NCBI RefSeq assembly: GCF_020532725.1 | Contig: NZ_JAJAVC010000003.1 | Location: forward strand, 620,001 to 684,000 | Direction: 5' to 3' | Origin: Methylobacillus arboreus | Lineage (GTDB): Bacteria; Pseudomonadota; Gammaproteobacteria; Burkholderiales; Methylophilaceae | Length of the DNA: 64,000 nt | Part shown: positions 1 to 7,937 of the stretch, in pieces | Position numbering within the stretch: the first letter of the stretch is position 1 | Layout: each line of letters opens with the position of its first letter | Notes under the pieces: model-generated | The model's database searches: none | What the model saw: the letters and a program-made list of their open reading frames with translations, nothing else | Told to the model about the DNA's origin: nothing | Position numbers and translations under genes: made by a program

Positions 1-1
1 A

Positions 2-433
2 ACGCCGCAACTGACCAGGGTACTGGAAGATGCCACTATGCAGCATCAACCACCTATCAGCAAGGGCATACGCCCCAAGCTGCGCTATGCGCACCAGGGC
101 GGCAGCAACCCGCCGATTGTGGTGATTCACGGCAATCATATTGATGGTATCAAGGATAGTTACAGGCGATATCTTGCAGGAGTGTTCCGCAAGGCATTCC
201 AGCTGACTGGCACGCCATTGAGGGTGCAATTCAATCAGGGTGCAAACCCATTTGCCGAGTCCGAAGAGCGCAAGCAGGGCGAGGGTATCGTCAGCATGCG
301 CAGGCGTAAGACTGCTGAGCGTGCCGTTATGAATGCACGCAAGAATGAAGAAAAAGGGCGTAAGGTAAAGGCGCAGCCAGGTGTGGTGGCAAGTGCACGC
401 AACTTGAAGAAAAAACCGGTGCTAAAGAAATAA
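2..433 (+). CDS. der: GTPase Der (EngA), C-terminal part
   Basis: Der is a double-domain GTPase needed for assembly of the 50S ribosomal subunit. Only the last 143 or so codons are inside the window; the frame is open from base 2, so the gene is cut by the window edge. What remains is the KH-like RNA-binding C-terminal domain, with the family pattern PPIVVIHGN and a Y-R-RYL segment, followed by a lysine/arginine-rich tail ending in KKKPVLKK. A basic tail of this kind is common in betaproteobacterial Der. A perfect hairpin terminator follows and separates it from the convergent bamD. Confidence 0.93.
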   Translation, partial: TPQLTRVLEDATMQHQPPISKGIRPKLRYAHQGGSNPPIVVIHGNHIDGIKDSYRRYLAGVFRKAFQLTGTPLRVQFNQGANPFAESEERKQGEGIVSMRRRKTAERAVMNARKNEEKGRKVKAQPGVVASARNLKKKPVLKK

Positions 434-476
434 GAGATATTGTTTGTGTATCGGTTTGTTTAGTAAGTTGAATTGA

Positions 477-506
477 TTAGCCGGGCAAAAGCCCGGCTAA
501 GTTTTT
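477..506. terminator. Rho-independent terminator between der and bamD
   Basis: Perfect 10-bp inverted repeat (TTAGCCGGGC / GCCCGGCTAA) with an AAAA loop, followed on the plus strand by GTTTTTA. It lies between two convergent genes and can serve both. Confidence 0.85.
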
Positions 507-516
507 AGATGGTTTG

Positions 517-1320
517 TTAGAGCAGGCTTTCCCAGAACTTCCACCAGACGCGCTCTTCGCTAGGAACATTTTTCCCTAGCATCGGGCTGTCAGGGTAATT
601 TTTTGCCAGCACGCGCTTGGTATCATCGCGCAGGTCATCCATGCTCATGGCATCGTAAGCACTGATCAGAATGACCAATGCTTCCTCGATGTGAGGCGTA
701 TCAGGGTAGAACTCCAGTACATATTTGCAACGGTTGGCTGCAGCAACGTAAGCCTGGCGCTTCATGTAGTAACGCGCAACATGCAGTTCATGCTGCGACA
801 ATGAATTGACCAGATAGCTCATGCGCAGGGTTGCATCCTTGACGTAGCGGCTATTGGGATAGCGGTTCACAAGTTCCTTGAGCGCAAGAAAGGATTCACG
901 CAGCGATTTTGGATCGCGGTCGCTGATTTGTTGCTTGGTCAGTTTCTCGATCACGCCACGCTCGTTGAAGGTGGATAGCCCCTTCATGTAGTAAGCATAG
1001 TCTACGTTGGGATGGTTGGGGTGCAGCTTGATAAAGCGGTCGGCTGCCGCCATGGTCGCAGCCGGGTCATTTTTCTTGTAGTGGGCATAAATCACTTCAA
1101 GCTGGGACTGGGTGGCATAGCGGCCATGCGGATAGCGTGATTCCAGTATCTGGAAATACTTGATGGCTTTGTCATAGTCGCGGGTATTCATGTTTTCTTC
1201 CGCGGCAGCGTAGATACGCTGTACTGGCCAACCCTTGGTTTCATCCAGTTCGGTAGGCGCGCCAAAAATCGCGCAGCCCGTGAGCCAGAGTACTGCAATT
1301 AACGCTAAACTATGCTTCAT
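517..1320 (-). CDS. bamD: Outer membrane assembly lipoprotein BamD
   Basis: BamD is the essential lipoprotein of the BAM complex that inserts beta-barrel proteins into the outer membrane. The 267-residue protein begins with a short signal peptide and the lipobox LTGC, giving an acylated Cys16. The rest is tetratricopeptide-like helices, including the typical YPHGRYATQSQLEVIYAHYK and YPNSRYVKDA segments. Length matches the family (about 245-270). It is divergent from rluD, a neighbourhood conserved in many proteobacteria. Confident by motif content and context. Confidence 0.93.
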   Translation of the reverse strand: MKHSLALIAVLWLTGCAIFGAPTELDETKGWPVQRIYAAAEENMNTRDYDKAIKYFQILESRYPHGRYATQSQLEVIYAHYKKNDPAATMAAADRFIKLHPNHPNVDYAYYMKGLSTFNERGVIEKLTKQQISDRDPKSLRESFLALKELVNRYPNSRYVKDATLRMSYLVNSLSQHELHVARYYMKRQAYVAAANRCKYVLEFYPDTPHIEEALVILISAYDAMSMDDLRDDTKRVLAKNYPDSPMLGKNVPSEERVWWKFWESLL

Positions 1321-1407
1321 TTACAAAATCCATGATTAAGGTTGTGGATGCCGATTAACACAATGTCACTACCCTGTATCCAGGGCGATATTTTTTGATT
1401 ATAACCG

Positions 1408-2472
1408 ATGAGCAACGCCACTACGCCTATTACGCTTACAATTACACAAGAACTTGGAGGGCTACGCCTCGACCAGGCCTTGCAGCGCCTGATGCCGGAG
1501 CATTCCCGCTCTCGCATCCAGGGCTGGATCAAGGATGGCCTGGTTACCATTGCCGAGGAAACGCCCACCGCCAAGTTCAAGGTCTGGGGCGGGGAGCAGG
1601 TGCAGATCATTGCCCAGACCGCGCCTGAAGCATTAGCTTTTGAGCCAGAAAATATTCCGCTGGATGTGGTGTTTGAAGATGAGCATATTCTCGTCATCAA
1701 CAAGCCTGCCGGCCTGGTCGTGCATCCCGCCGCGGGCAACTGGAACGGCACACTGCTCAACGCCTTGCTCTACCATGCACCACAACTCAAGGATGTGCCA
1801 CGTGCTGGCATCGTGCATCGGCTTGATAAAGACACCAGCGGCCTGCTGGTTGTTGCCAAGACGCTAGCGGCGCAGACCAACCTGGTGCGCCAGTTGCAGG
1901 CACGCACGGTCAAGCGCGAGTATCGCACCATTGTCTGGGGGCAGGTGTGGCGCAACGGCAAGATAGACCAGCCTATAGGGCGCCATCCGCATGCGCGGAC
2001 CAAGATGGCGGTGAACCACATGGGCAAACCTGCGGTGACGCATTACGAAGTACTCGACCGTTTTGCCGTGCACACCTATATGCGTTGCTTGCTGGAAACC
2101 GGGCGCACGCACCAGATCCGCGTGCATATGCAGCATCTCAAGGCGCCTATCGTCGGCGATCCTGTTTATGGCATCCGGGGCATCCTGCCGTTACGACATA
2201 TGTCGGACAGCCTCAGGAATGTTTTGCAGGATTTCAAGCGCCAGGCATTGCATGCTATTCGCCTGGGCCTCAAGCATCCTGCTACAGGGGAGCCGATGGA
2301 GTGGCAAGTTGAACTGGCAGCCGACATGAAACTCTTGATCGAGGCTATCCGCGCGGAAAATGTAGCGCCAGAAGAGGCGGATGCGTTCTATGTTGATGAC
2401 GACGACTTTGCCTATGAGTATGGCGAGGATGAAGGCGAGGATTGGTTCGAGGACGATGACGATGCTGAGTGA
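1408..2472 (+). CDS. rluD: 23S rRNA pseudouridine synthase RluD
   Basis: Makes pseudouridines 1911, 1915 and 1917 in helix 69 of 23S rRNA. It has an N-terminal S4 RNA-binding domain (about residues 15-75) and a RsuA/RluA catalytic domain with the motif HRLDKDTSGLLV, whose catalytic aspartate is residue 140. The RTHQIRVHM motif follows further on. The protein is 354 residues; E. coli RluD is about 326. The extra length is a C-terminal tail very rich in Asp/Glu (about residues 325-354), unusual for an RNA-binding enzyme. The last 11 bases overlap the start of yfiH, so the two genes are probably cotranscribed. Confidence 0.95.
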   Translation: MSNATTPITLTITQELGGLRLDQALQRLMPEHSRSRIQGWIKDGLVTIAEETPTAKFKVWGGEQVQIIAQTAPEALAFEPENIPLDVVFEDEHILVINKPAGLVVHPAAGNWNGTLLNALLYHAPQLKDVPRAGIVHRLDKDTSGLLVVAKTLAAQTNLVRQLQARTVKREYRTIVWGQVWRNGKIDQPIGRHPHARTKMAVNHMGKPAVTHYEVLDRFAVHTYMRCLLETGRTHQIRVHMQHLKAPIVGDPVYGIRGILPLRHMSDSLRNVLQDFKRQALHAIRLGLKHPATGEPMEWQVELAADMKLLIEAIRAENVAPEEADAFYVDDDDFAYEYGEDEGEDWFEDDDDAE

Positions 2473-3196
2473 TCAAGACCTGATTATCCCTGATTGGCCT
2501 GCCCCGGCCAACGTCAAGGCATTGCAGACCACGCGTGCTGGCGGTATCAGCCAGCCACCTTATGAAAGCCTCAACCTGGGGATGCACGTTGGTGATGCGC
2601 CGCTGGATGTTGCCGCCAACCGGCAGTGCTTGAACCGTTGGGTGCCTACCGAGCCGGTCTGGCTCAATCAGGTGCATGGTATCCATGTCATCGATGCCGG
2701 CACAGCCAGTTGTATGCCAGACGCAGATGCAGCGTTTGCCCGCACGCGGCATACCGTATGTGCCGTGATGACGGCGGATTGCCTGCCGGTCCTGATTTGT
2801 GACAAGGCGGGCACAGTAGTGGCAGCCGTTCATGCCGGGTGGCGCAGCTTGCTGGATGGCGTGATAGAAGCAACTGTGGCAAAAATGCGCCAACCTGGTA
2901 GCGAACTACTGGCTTGGCTTGGCCCCGCAATCGGGCCAGAAGCCTTTGAAGTGGGTGACGAGGTGAGGGCTGCATTTATTGCGCATGATGCGCATGCAGA
3001 GCAGGCATTCAAACCAGCCGCCGCTGGAAAATGGCTGGGGGATATTTTTACGTTGGGACGACAACGCCTGGCAAATGTGGGCGTGCAAAATGTCTATGGC
3101 GGCGGACTATGCACCCATAGCAATGCCGAGCGCTTCTTCTCGTTTCGCCGCGATAATGCCACAGGCCGCATGGCGAGCCTGATCTGGCTTGAATAA
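2462..3196 (+). CDS. pgeF: YfiH/PgeF laccase-domain protein (peptidoglycan editing factor)
   Basis: Belongs to the multi-copper polyphenol oxidase-like YfiH/YlmD family. Members have purine nucleoside phosphorylase or adenosine deaminase activity in vitro and, in E. coli, act in peptidoglycan editing by removing L-Ser-containing precursors. Family hallmarks seen are LNQVHG, the zinc-site segments TADCLPVL and AAVHAGWRS, and the late GGLCTHS...FFSFRRD. I chose the ATG at 2462 (MLSDQD...), which gives 244 residues. An earlier in-frame ATG at 2381 would add 27 residues with no family resemblance, deep inside rluD. Confidence 0.9.
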   Translation: MLSDQDLIIPDWPAPANVKALQTTRAGGISQPPYESLNLGMHVGDAPLDVAANRQCLNRWVPTEPVWLNQVHGIHVIDAGTASCMPDADAAFARTRHTVCAVMTADCLPVLICDKAGTVVAAVHAGWRSLLDGVIEATVAKMRQPGSELLAWLGPAIGPEAFEVGDEVRAAFIAHDAHAEQAFKPAAAGKWLGDIFTLGRQRLANVGVQNVYGGGLCTHSNAERFFSFRRDNATGRMASLIWLE

Positions 3197-3214
3197 AGCG
3201 GCTGTATTGTTCGG

Positions 3215-3637
3215 TTATTGCTCTTCCAGCAGGGGAATGCCTTCGCCGCCGGCATAGAATACGATCACTACCGCAGGATTTGCCCCTGTGTAACCACGGT
3301 GCACAGCATGCACCATTTCGGGGAGCGCTTGCCCCGGACCAAGGCGCATGGTTTCGCCCGTGCCTTGTTTTTCCACTGTGATTTCACCGGAAAGAATGTA
3401 AGCGACATTAGGCACTGGGTTGCTGTGCCAGGGCAGGGAAGTGTTGGCTGGAATGGTGAAACGCAGCACGCTCAGCTCAGGCTTGCCGCCAGGATAGTTG
3501 GCATAGGCCTTGCCATCCCAGGCCTTTACGCTTCTTAGTAGCGGTTCAACTTGAAGCTGTGGTTCCGATGCCGCAATGGCTGATGTGCTGAATATATTGA
3601 GTGAAGCGATACAGCATAATGTCCAGAAAGCTTTCAT
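3215..3637 (-). CDS. Secreted cupin-domain protein
   Basis: A 140-residue protein with a Sec signal peptide (MKAFWTLCC...TSAIA) followed by one cupin barrel. The core WHSNPVPNVAYILSGE and a later P-MVHAVHRG segment carry His residues that may bind a metal, as in other small cupins. The start at 3637 is preferred over an ATG 30 bases upstream because it begins the signal peptide and is preceded by AAAGGG. The substrate cannot be told. It lies downstream of the heme operon on the same strand but is separated from it by about 90 bases. Confidence 0.75.
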   Translation of the reverse strand: MKAFWTLCCIASLNIFSTSAIAASEPQLQVEPLLRSVKAWDGKAYANYPGGKPELSVLRFTIPANTSLPWHSNPVPNVAYILSGEITVEKQGTGETMRLGPGQALPEMVHAVHRGYTGANPAVVIVFYAGGEGIPLLEEQ

Positions 3638-3725
3638 GAGGCACCATCCCTTTCTTTCAGATAGCAATGTTTACATTACTAATCAAGCAAGGAGTGGGCC
3701 AAAAATCATTGGCCGAGATTAGGGG

Positions 3726-4091
3726 TTAGATATTCTGGCCGATACGCCAGAGTACGCCGCTGGGGTCATTAAAGACGAAATCACGCATACGCCAGGGTTG
3801 GTCGGTCAATACAGAGATTTTACTACCGTATTTTTCGGTGATGCCGGATTTCTGGATGTGGGCATGCCAAGCAGCCGCATCTTCCACCAGGAGATGCATC
3901 ATAAAGTTATCGGCATACGGCTGTACGTAGAAATCCTGTAACAGGAAGGAGCAATGTTCAAAACAGAAATAGGCTACGCCGCCGCCTTCAGAACGTTTTT
4001 CAAAGCCTATATCCTGGTAAAACTGCTGGGAAAGCTTGAAGTCCTTTGCTGGCACAAAGGCTTTGATTTCCACGGTCTTGAGTGTGTTCAT
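3726..4091 (-). CDS. VOC (glyoxalase/bleomycin resistance-like) family protein
   Basis: A 121-residue single-repeat vicinal-oxygen-chelate protein. It begins with AFVPAKDFKLSQQFYQDIGF, the usual beta-alpha-beta opening of the fold, and ends with DFVFNDPSGVLWRIGQN, which resembles the C-terminal metal-ligand strand of glyoxalase-like proteins. It follows hmuV by 18 bases on the same strand and is probably the last gene of the heme operon. Its role there is unknown. A substrate-binding or resistance function is possible, but nothing in the sequence points to one. Confidence 0.75.
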   Translation of the reverse strand: MNTLKTVEIKAFVPAKDFKLSQQFYQDIGFEKRSEGGGVAYFCFEHCSFLLQDFYVQPYADNFMMHLLVEDAAAWHAHIQKSGITEKYGSKISVLTDQPWRMRDFVFNDPSGVLWRIGQNI

Positions 4092-4109
4092 GTTGATTCC
4101 AATGTAAAG

Positions 4110-4898
4110 CTAAAGCTGCCGGCGCGCGGCAATCATGGGCGTGCCGCCATCAGGGTGGTTGAGCAAAACGCAGGGCAGGTCAAAACAAGCCTCCACCATG
4201 GCAGGTGTCATGATCGTTTCCACTTCGCCAACTGCTTGCAGCCTGCCATCGCGTAGCAAGGCAATGCGGTCGGCATATTGGGCGGCAAGGTTGAGGTCAT
4301 GCACGATCGCCACAACGGCAACATCGCCTTTATTTGCCCACTTTCGTGCAATATCAAGAATCCGGTGCTGCTGGCGTGGGTCTAGCGCGGCGGTAGGCTC
4401 ATCGAGTAGAAGCAGGCGAGGGCCTGCAGCAGCTTCCCATATCTGTGCCAGCACACGGGCCATTTGTACCCGCGCTTGCTCTCCGCCAGATAGGGTTGTG
4501 TAGACTTGATCTGCAAGGTGGCTGGCGTCCACTTCTTCCATGGCAGCCGTGGCAATTTGATAATCCTGCGGGCGGCTTGTACCTTGATGGTGCGGATGGC
4601 GCCCCAATAGAATGATTTCCAGTGCCGTGTAGGAAAACCCCACTTCAGCATGCTGTTGCATCAGGGCACGTTGGCGCGCGAGCTTGAGCAGGCTCCATTC
4701 TGAAAGTGGCTTGCTGTCCCAAAGCACTTCTCCAACGCTTGGTTTCAGCTCCCCGCTAAGCAAGCGGATCAGCGAACTCTTGCCTGCACCGTTGGGACCG
4801 CAAATTGCCACCAGTTCCCCAGGCGCAATCATGAGATTGATATCGCTGAGCAGGGTCTTGCTGCCTATGTTGAGTCCGGTGTTGATGACTTCCAGCAT
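4110..4898 (-). CDS. hmuV: Heme ABC transporter ATPase HmuV
   Basis: The ATPase that powers periplasm-to-cytoplasm heme import through HmuU. The 262-residue protein has Walker A GPNGAGKSS (residues 34-42), a Q-loop near MQQHAE, the signature LSGGEQARV and Walker B LLLLDEPTAALD. The HmuV/FecE-like helical segment with LLGRHPH is also present. It follows hmuU with 8 bases between them in the hmuS-T-U-V order known from Yersinia and Pseudomonas heme operons, which makes heme the most likely substrate over other iron chelates or cobalamin. Confidence 0.9.
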   Translation of the reverse strand: MLEVINTGLNIGSKTLLSDINLMIAPGELVAICGPNGAGKSSLIRLLSGELKPSVGEVLWDSKPLSEWSLLKLARQRALMQQHAEVGFSYTALEIILLGRHPHHQGTSRPQDYQIATAAMEEVDASHLADQVYTTLSGGEQARVQMARVLAQIWEAAAGPRLLLLDEPTAALDPRQQHRILDIARKWANKGDVAVVAIVHDLNLAAQYADRIALLRDGRLQAVGEVETIMTPAMVEACFDLPCVLLNHPDGGTPMIAARRQL

Positions 4899-4906
4899 CG
4901 CAACTC

Positions 4907-6010
4907 CTATATACCGATTTTGCGCCGCATGCGGAACAGCAACGCCAGGAAGAACGGAACGCCGAGCAGGGCGGTGACAATGCCAACCGGAACCTCTGTT
5001 GGCATGGCAATGGTGCGGGCGAGCAGGTCGGATAGCAGTATCAGGATGGCACCGACCAGGGCAGCAGCGGGCATCACCAATCGCTGGTCAGGCCCGACGG
5101 AGAGCCGAACCAGGTGTGGTGCCACCAATCCGATAAACCCGATAATGCCAGTGACCGACACCGCAGCGCCTACTGCCAGGGCAATGGCCGCAATGCAAAT
5201 CTGGTTGAGGCGGCGTACGGAAATGCCCAGCAGGCTGGCTTGCACTTCTCCCAGTGCCAGGGTATTGAGCGCGCTGGATTGCTTGAGCAGCACCAGCACC
5301 GAGCTGCCACTTAGGCAAGCGACCATGGTGACCATCGGCCAGGTAGCCGCACCCAGGCTGCCGAGCGACCAAAAATTGAGGGAGCGCATTTGCAGGTCTG
5401 AGGCAATAAACGTCATCAGACCAATCAGGGCGCCACAGAGCGAGCTAATTGCAATCCCTGCCAGCAGCATCAACGCAATGGAGGTCTTGCCCTGGCGCGT
5501 GGAAATGACAAAAATCAGGATAGTGGCAATCAGGCTGCCGATAAAGGCAAAGATGGGCAAGGCGAATTCACCGATCATCTCATGCAGGGCAACCATCCAG
5601 CCGCCGCCCAGCACAATCGCAAGCGCGGCAAACAGTGCTGCGCCCCCCGATATACCCACCAGTCCAGGCTCGGCAAGCGGATTGCGCAATAATGCCTGCA
5701 TCGCTGCACCAGATACTGCCAGCGCCATACCAGTGAGCACACCAAGCGCCAAACGGGGCAGGCGGATGTTCCATAACACCATGGCTTGCTGTATCTGTTC
5801 TTGCGGAATGGATTGCCAGGCCGCAGAGCCGGGAGGGCTCATTAGCAGCTTTAGAACATCTAGCGGTGGAATGCTGACAGCGCCAATGCCTGCAGCCAGC
5901 ACTACCAATATGGCCAGCGCAATGCCAAGCCCGATCAACACCCGGCTACGCAATTGCAGGCTGCGGCTTGCCTGTGTGGCAAACTGCATGGTTGAAGCTG
6001 AACTGTTCAT
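4907..6010 (-). CDS. hmuU: Heme ABC transporter permease HmuU
   Basis: Inner-membrane permease of the FecCD/BtuC family, 367 residues with about ten hydrophobic helices. Family motifs include RLPRLALGVLTGMALAVSG and NPLAEPGLVGISGGA near the N-terminal third, and GFIGLVAPHLVR late in the protein. Its first four bases overlap the end of hmuT, so the two genes are translationally coupled. With HmuV and HmuT it forms the heme importer. An equally long frame runs antisense through this gene but has no family content. Confidence 0.9.
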   Translation of the reverse strand: MNSSASTMQFATQASRSLQLRSRVLIGLGIALAILVVLAAGIGAVSIPPLDVLKLLMSPPGSAAWQSIPQEQIQQAMVLWNIRLPRLALGVLTGMALAVSGAAMQALLRNPLAEPGLVGISGGAALFAALAIVLGGGWMVALHEMIGEFALPIFAFIGSLIATILIFVISTRQGKTSIALMLLAGIAISSLCGALIGLMTFIASDLQMRSLNFWSLGSLGAATWPMVTMVACLSGSSVLVLLKQSSALNTLALGEVQASLLGISVRRLNQICIAAIALAVGAAVSVTGIIGFIGLVAPHLVRLSVGPDQRLVMPAAALVGAILILLSDLLARTIAMPTEVPVGIVTALLGVPFFLALLFRMRRKIGI

Positions 6011-6846
6011 TGCTTGCGGATAGCCTCACCCAGTTCAACAGCGGCGGCAGGCAAACGTGGAGAGAAGCCCAGGAGGTATTGGGTATCCATACTGACAATG
6101 CGTTTGTTCTTGCCTGCGGGTGTCAGGTCGATTCCCGGCGTCTTGAGGAAGTTCTGCAGGCCGCCGCTGGCCTCCAGGCCTTCATTTGTGGTGATGATGA
6201 CATCGGGAGCTGCTGCTACCAAAGCCTCGGCAGTCAGCGGCCTGTAACCCTTGTACTGCCCAGCCATCACATTCTCTGCATGCACCAGCTTGATTACCGC
6301 CGAGGCTGCAGTTTCATCACCGGCAGCTTGGGCGCCACGGCCAGAGTTGTTCATGACAAATAGCACGCGAGGATGGCCAGGCAGTGCTGCAAGCTTGGCT
6401 TCAGCTTCTTGCCAGGCATTTTCATACTGCCTGGCTACCTGCTCTGTAGAGGTTGCGCTGAGTTGTTTGCCTATGGTGCGGATATCAGCTGCCACCTGCT
6501 GCGGTGTATGGACGCTTTCTGATAACTGTACTACTTTGATACCGGCATTGCGTACCTGGTCAATGACATTGCGTGGACCGGCTCCAGCCTCGGCAATGAT
6601 CAGCGTGGCACCGGTAGAAACCAGGCCCTCGGCAGACAGGGTACGCATGTAGCCAACCTTTGGTTTATTGGCTGCGGCTTCGGGGTAGACGCTGGTGATG
6701 TCATTGGCAATCACCTCATTGCCTTTGCCAAGCGCATAGACAATCTCAGTCACGGCACCGCCTATGGTCAGCAGCTTTTCAGCTGCAAGGACAGTATGGC
6801 TGCCGAACATCAAGCCAGCAGCAAGCAACAGGGCGCGGATATTCAT
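6007..6846 (-). CDS. hmuT: Periplasmic heme-binding protein HmuT
   Basis: Class III periplasmic binding protein (279 residues) that carries heme from the TonB receptor to HmuUV. A signal peptide ending near HTVLA is followed by LLTIGGAVTEIVYALG, the usual opening of the family. The segment VGYMRTLSAEG contains the tyrosine that corresponds to the axial heme ligand of characterised HmuT proteins (assignment by alignment from memory). The ATG at 6846 is used, with AGAGGAAA just upstream; a GTG one codon earlier is also possible. Confidence 0.9.
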   Translation of the reverse strand: MNIRALLLAAGLMFGSHTVLAAEKLLTIGGAVTEIVYALGKGNEVIANDITSVYPEAAANKPKVGYMRTLSAEGLVSTGATLIIAEAGAGPRNVIDQVRNAGIKVVQLSESVHTPQQVAADIRTIGKQLSATSTEQVARQYENAWQEAEAKLAALPGHPRVLFVMNNSGRGAQAAGDETAASAVIKLVHAENVMAGQYKGYRPLTAEALVAAAPDVIITTNEGLEASGGLQNFLKTPGIDLTPAGKNKRIVSMDTQYLLGFSPRLPAAAVELGEAIRKQ

Positions 6847-6857
6847 CACTTTCCTCT

Positions 6858-7901
6858 TTAAGGCAATGCCGGCAAGTTGGCGATGATGTTACGCCAGGCT
6901 TCCAGTTCCGGCTTGCCAGGCTTACGCTCGCCGAAGAACTGCGCCATGATCTCGCCATCCTTATCAAACACTTCCAGCGAAGTCACAATGCCGTCTTCCG
7001 TAGGTTTTTTGACAACCCAGGTTTCCACAATCAGATCAGTGCGCAAATGCAGGTTAAAGGTTTCATCCAGCACATTGATCCATGGGCCAAGCTCTTTCAC
7101 ATTCTTGATCGGGCCGGTGTGAATCTGGATATTGCCAGGGTTGCCGACAAAGCACATGATGCTGGTGCGGTCTGCTGCGGCAGCTTCCAGAATCTGTTGG
7201 GCGGCATTGTTGTCAACCTTGTATGCATGGCCTTCAGGCGCCAGGCGTAAACCTTGGGTGCGCGCAACACCGAATTTTCTCAGCAGTACAAAGAAGTCAT
7301 GCGTGTCCTTCATCGCCAGCCAGGCTGCGGCAAAACCGGCCTGGTCAATTTCGCTATCCGGCTTGACGGCAGGGGCGGGCTTGGCAGCTTCAACTTCCTG
7401 CCCTGGCGCCTGGTCATCGCTGCGGTATTTCTGCACCAACTCGTTCCAGCCATCCACATTGCTGAAATCCTTGAGGTGAATCTTATGAATAGCAGTGCCG
7501 GTGGCATCATAAAACTGCAGACTGCGCTGAGTGCCTTTTTCTGTTTCCTCAGTTACGGCATAACCATGCTTCCATTGCGAGTAGAAGATACGCAGATCAA
7601 TGTCAGGACCAACTACCAGGCCGACATGGTCAAAAGACACATTCTCATAAGTGCCCACTTTTTCATGCACAGTGCTTTCATTACGCGTGAGCGCCATCAC
7701 ACGACCCAACTTAGGCACATCGGCAATGATTTCATTGAACGGTCCCTTTAGGCGTACAGCCTCACGGCCAATCGCATTGGCAATCGCCTGGCCTTCGCTG
7801 ATGCCGATGGCCTGCGCCGCTTCACGGTTGCGCAGTTTTTGCTCTTTCTTGGCGCTGTGGAAGGCCTGGTATTGTTGTTCGGTTGTCGCTAGCTGGTTCA
7901 T
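6858..7901 (-). CDS. hmuS: Heme-degrading/heme-trafficking protein HemS/HmuS
   Basis: Cytoplasmic HemS/ChuS/HmuS family protein that receives imported heme and degrades or passes it on. It is 347 residues, the usual size, made of two structural repeats. The pattern SLQFYDATGTAIHKIHLKD includes the histidine that in HemS/ChuS is the proximal heme ligand. The second repeat contains the matching TSLEVFDKDGEIMAQFFGER. It is located between the TonB receptor and hmuT on the same strand, in the standard heme-operon order. Confidence 0.92.
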   Translation of the reverse strand: MNQLATTEQQYQAFHSAKKEQKLRNREAAQAIGISEGQAIANAIGREAVRLKGPFNEIIADVPKLGRVMALTRNESTVHEKVGTYENVSFDHVGLVVGPDIDLRIFYSQWKHGYAVTEETEKGTQRSLQFYDATGTAIHKIHLKDFSNVDGWNELVQKYRSDDQAPGQEVEAAKPAPAVKPDSEIDQAGFAAAWLAMKDTHDFFVLLRKFGVARTQGLRLAPEGHAYKVDNNAAQQILEAAAADRTSIMCFVGNPGNIQIHTGPIKNVKELGPWINVLDETFNLHLRTDLIVETWVVKKPTEDGIVTSLEVFDKDGEIMAQFFGERKPGKPELEAWRNIIANLPALP

Positions 7902-7937
7902 GGGGGGCTCCTTGATTACTATAATTGGTTAATATAG

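Noticed and set aside
4920-6023. A 367-codon open frame antisense to hmuU
   Set aside because: It mirrors the real permease, has low-complexity composition (many Ser, Arg, Met) and no family motif.
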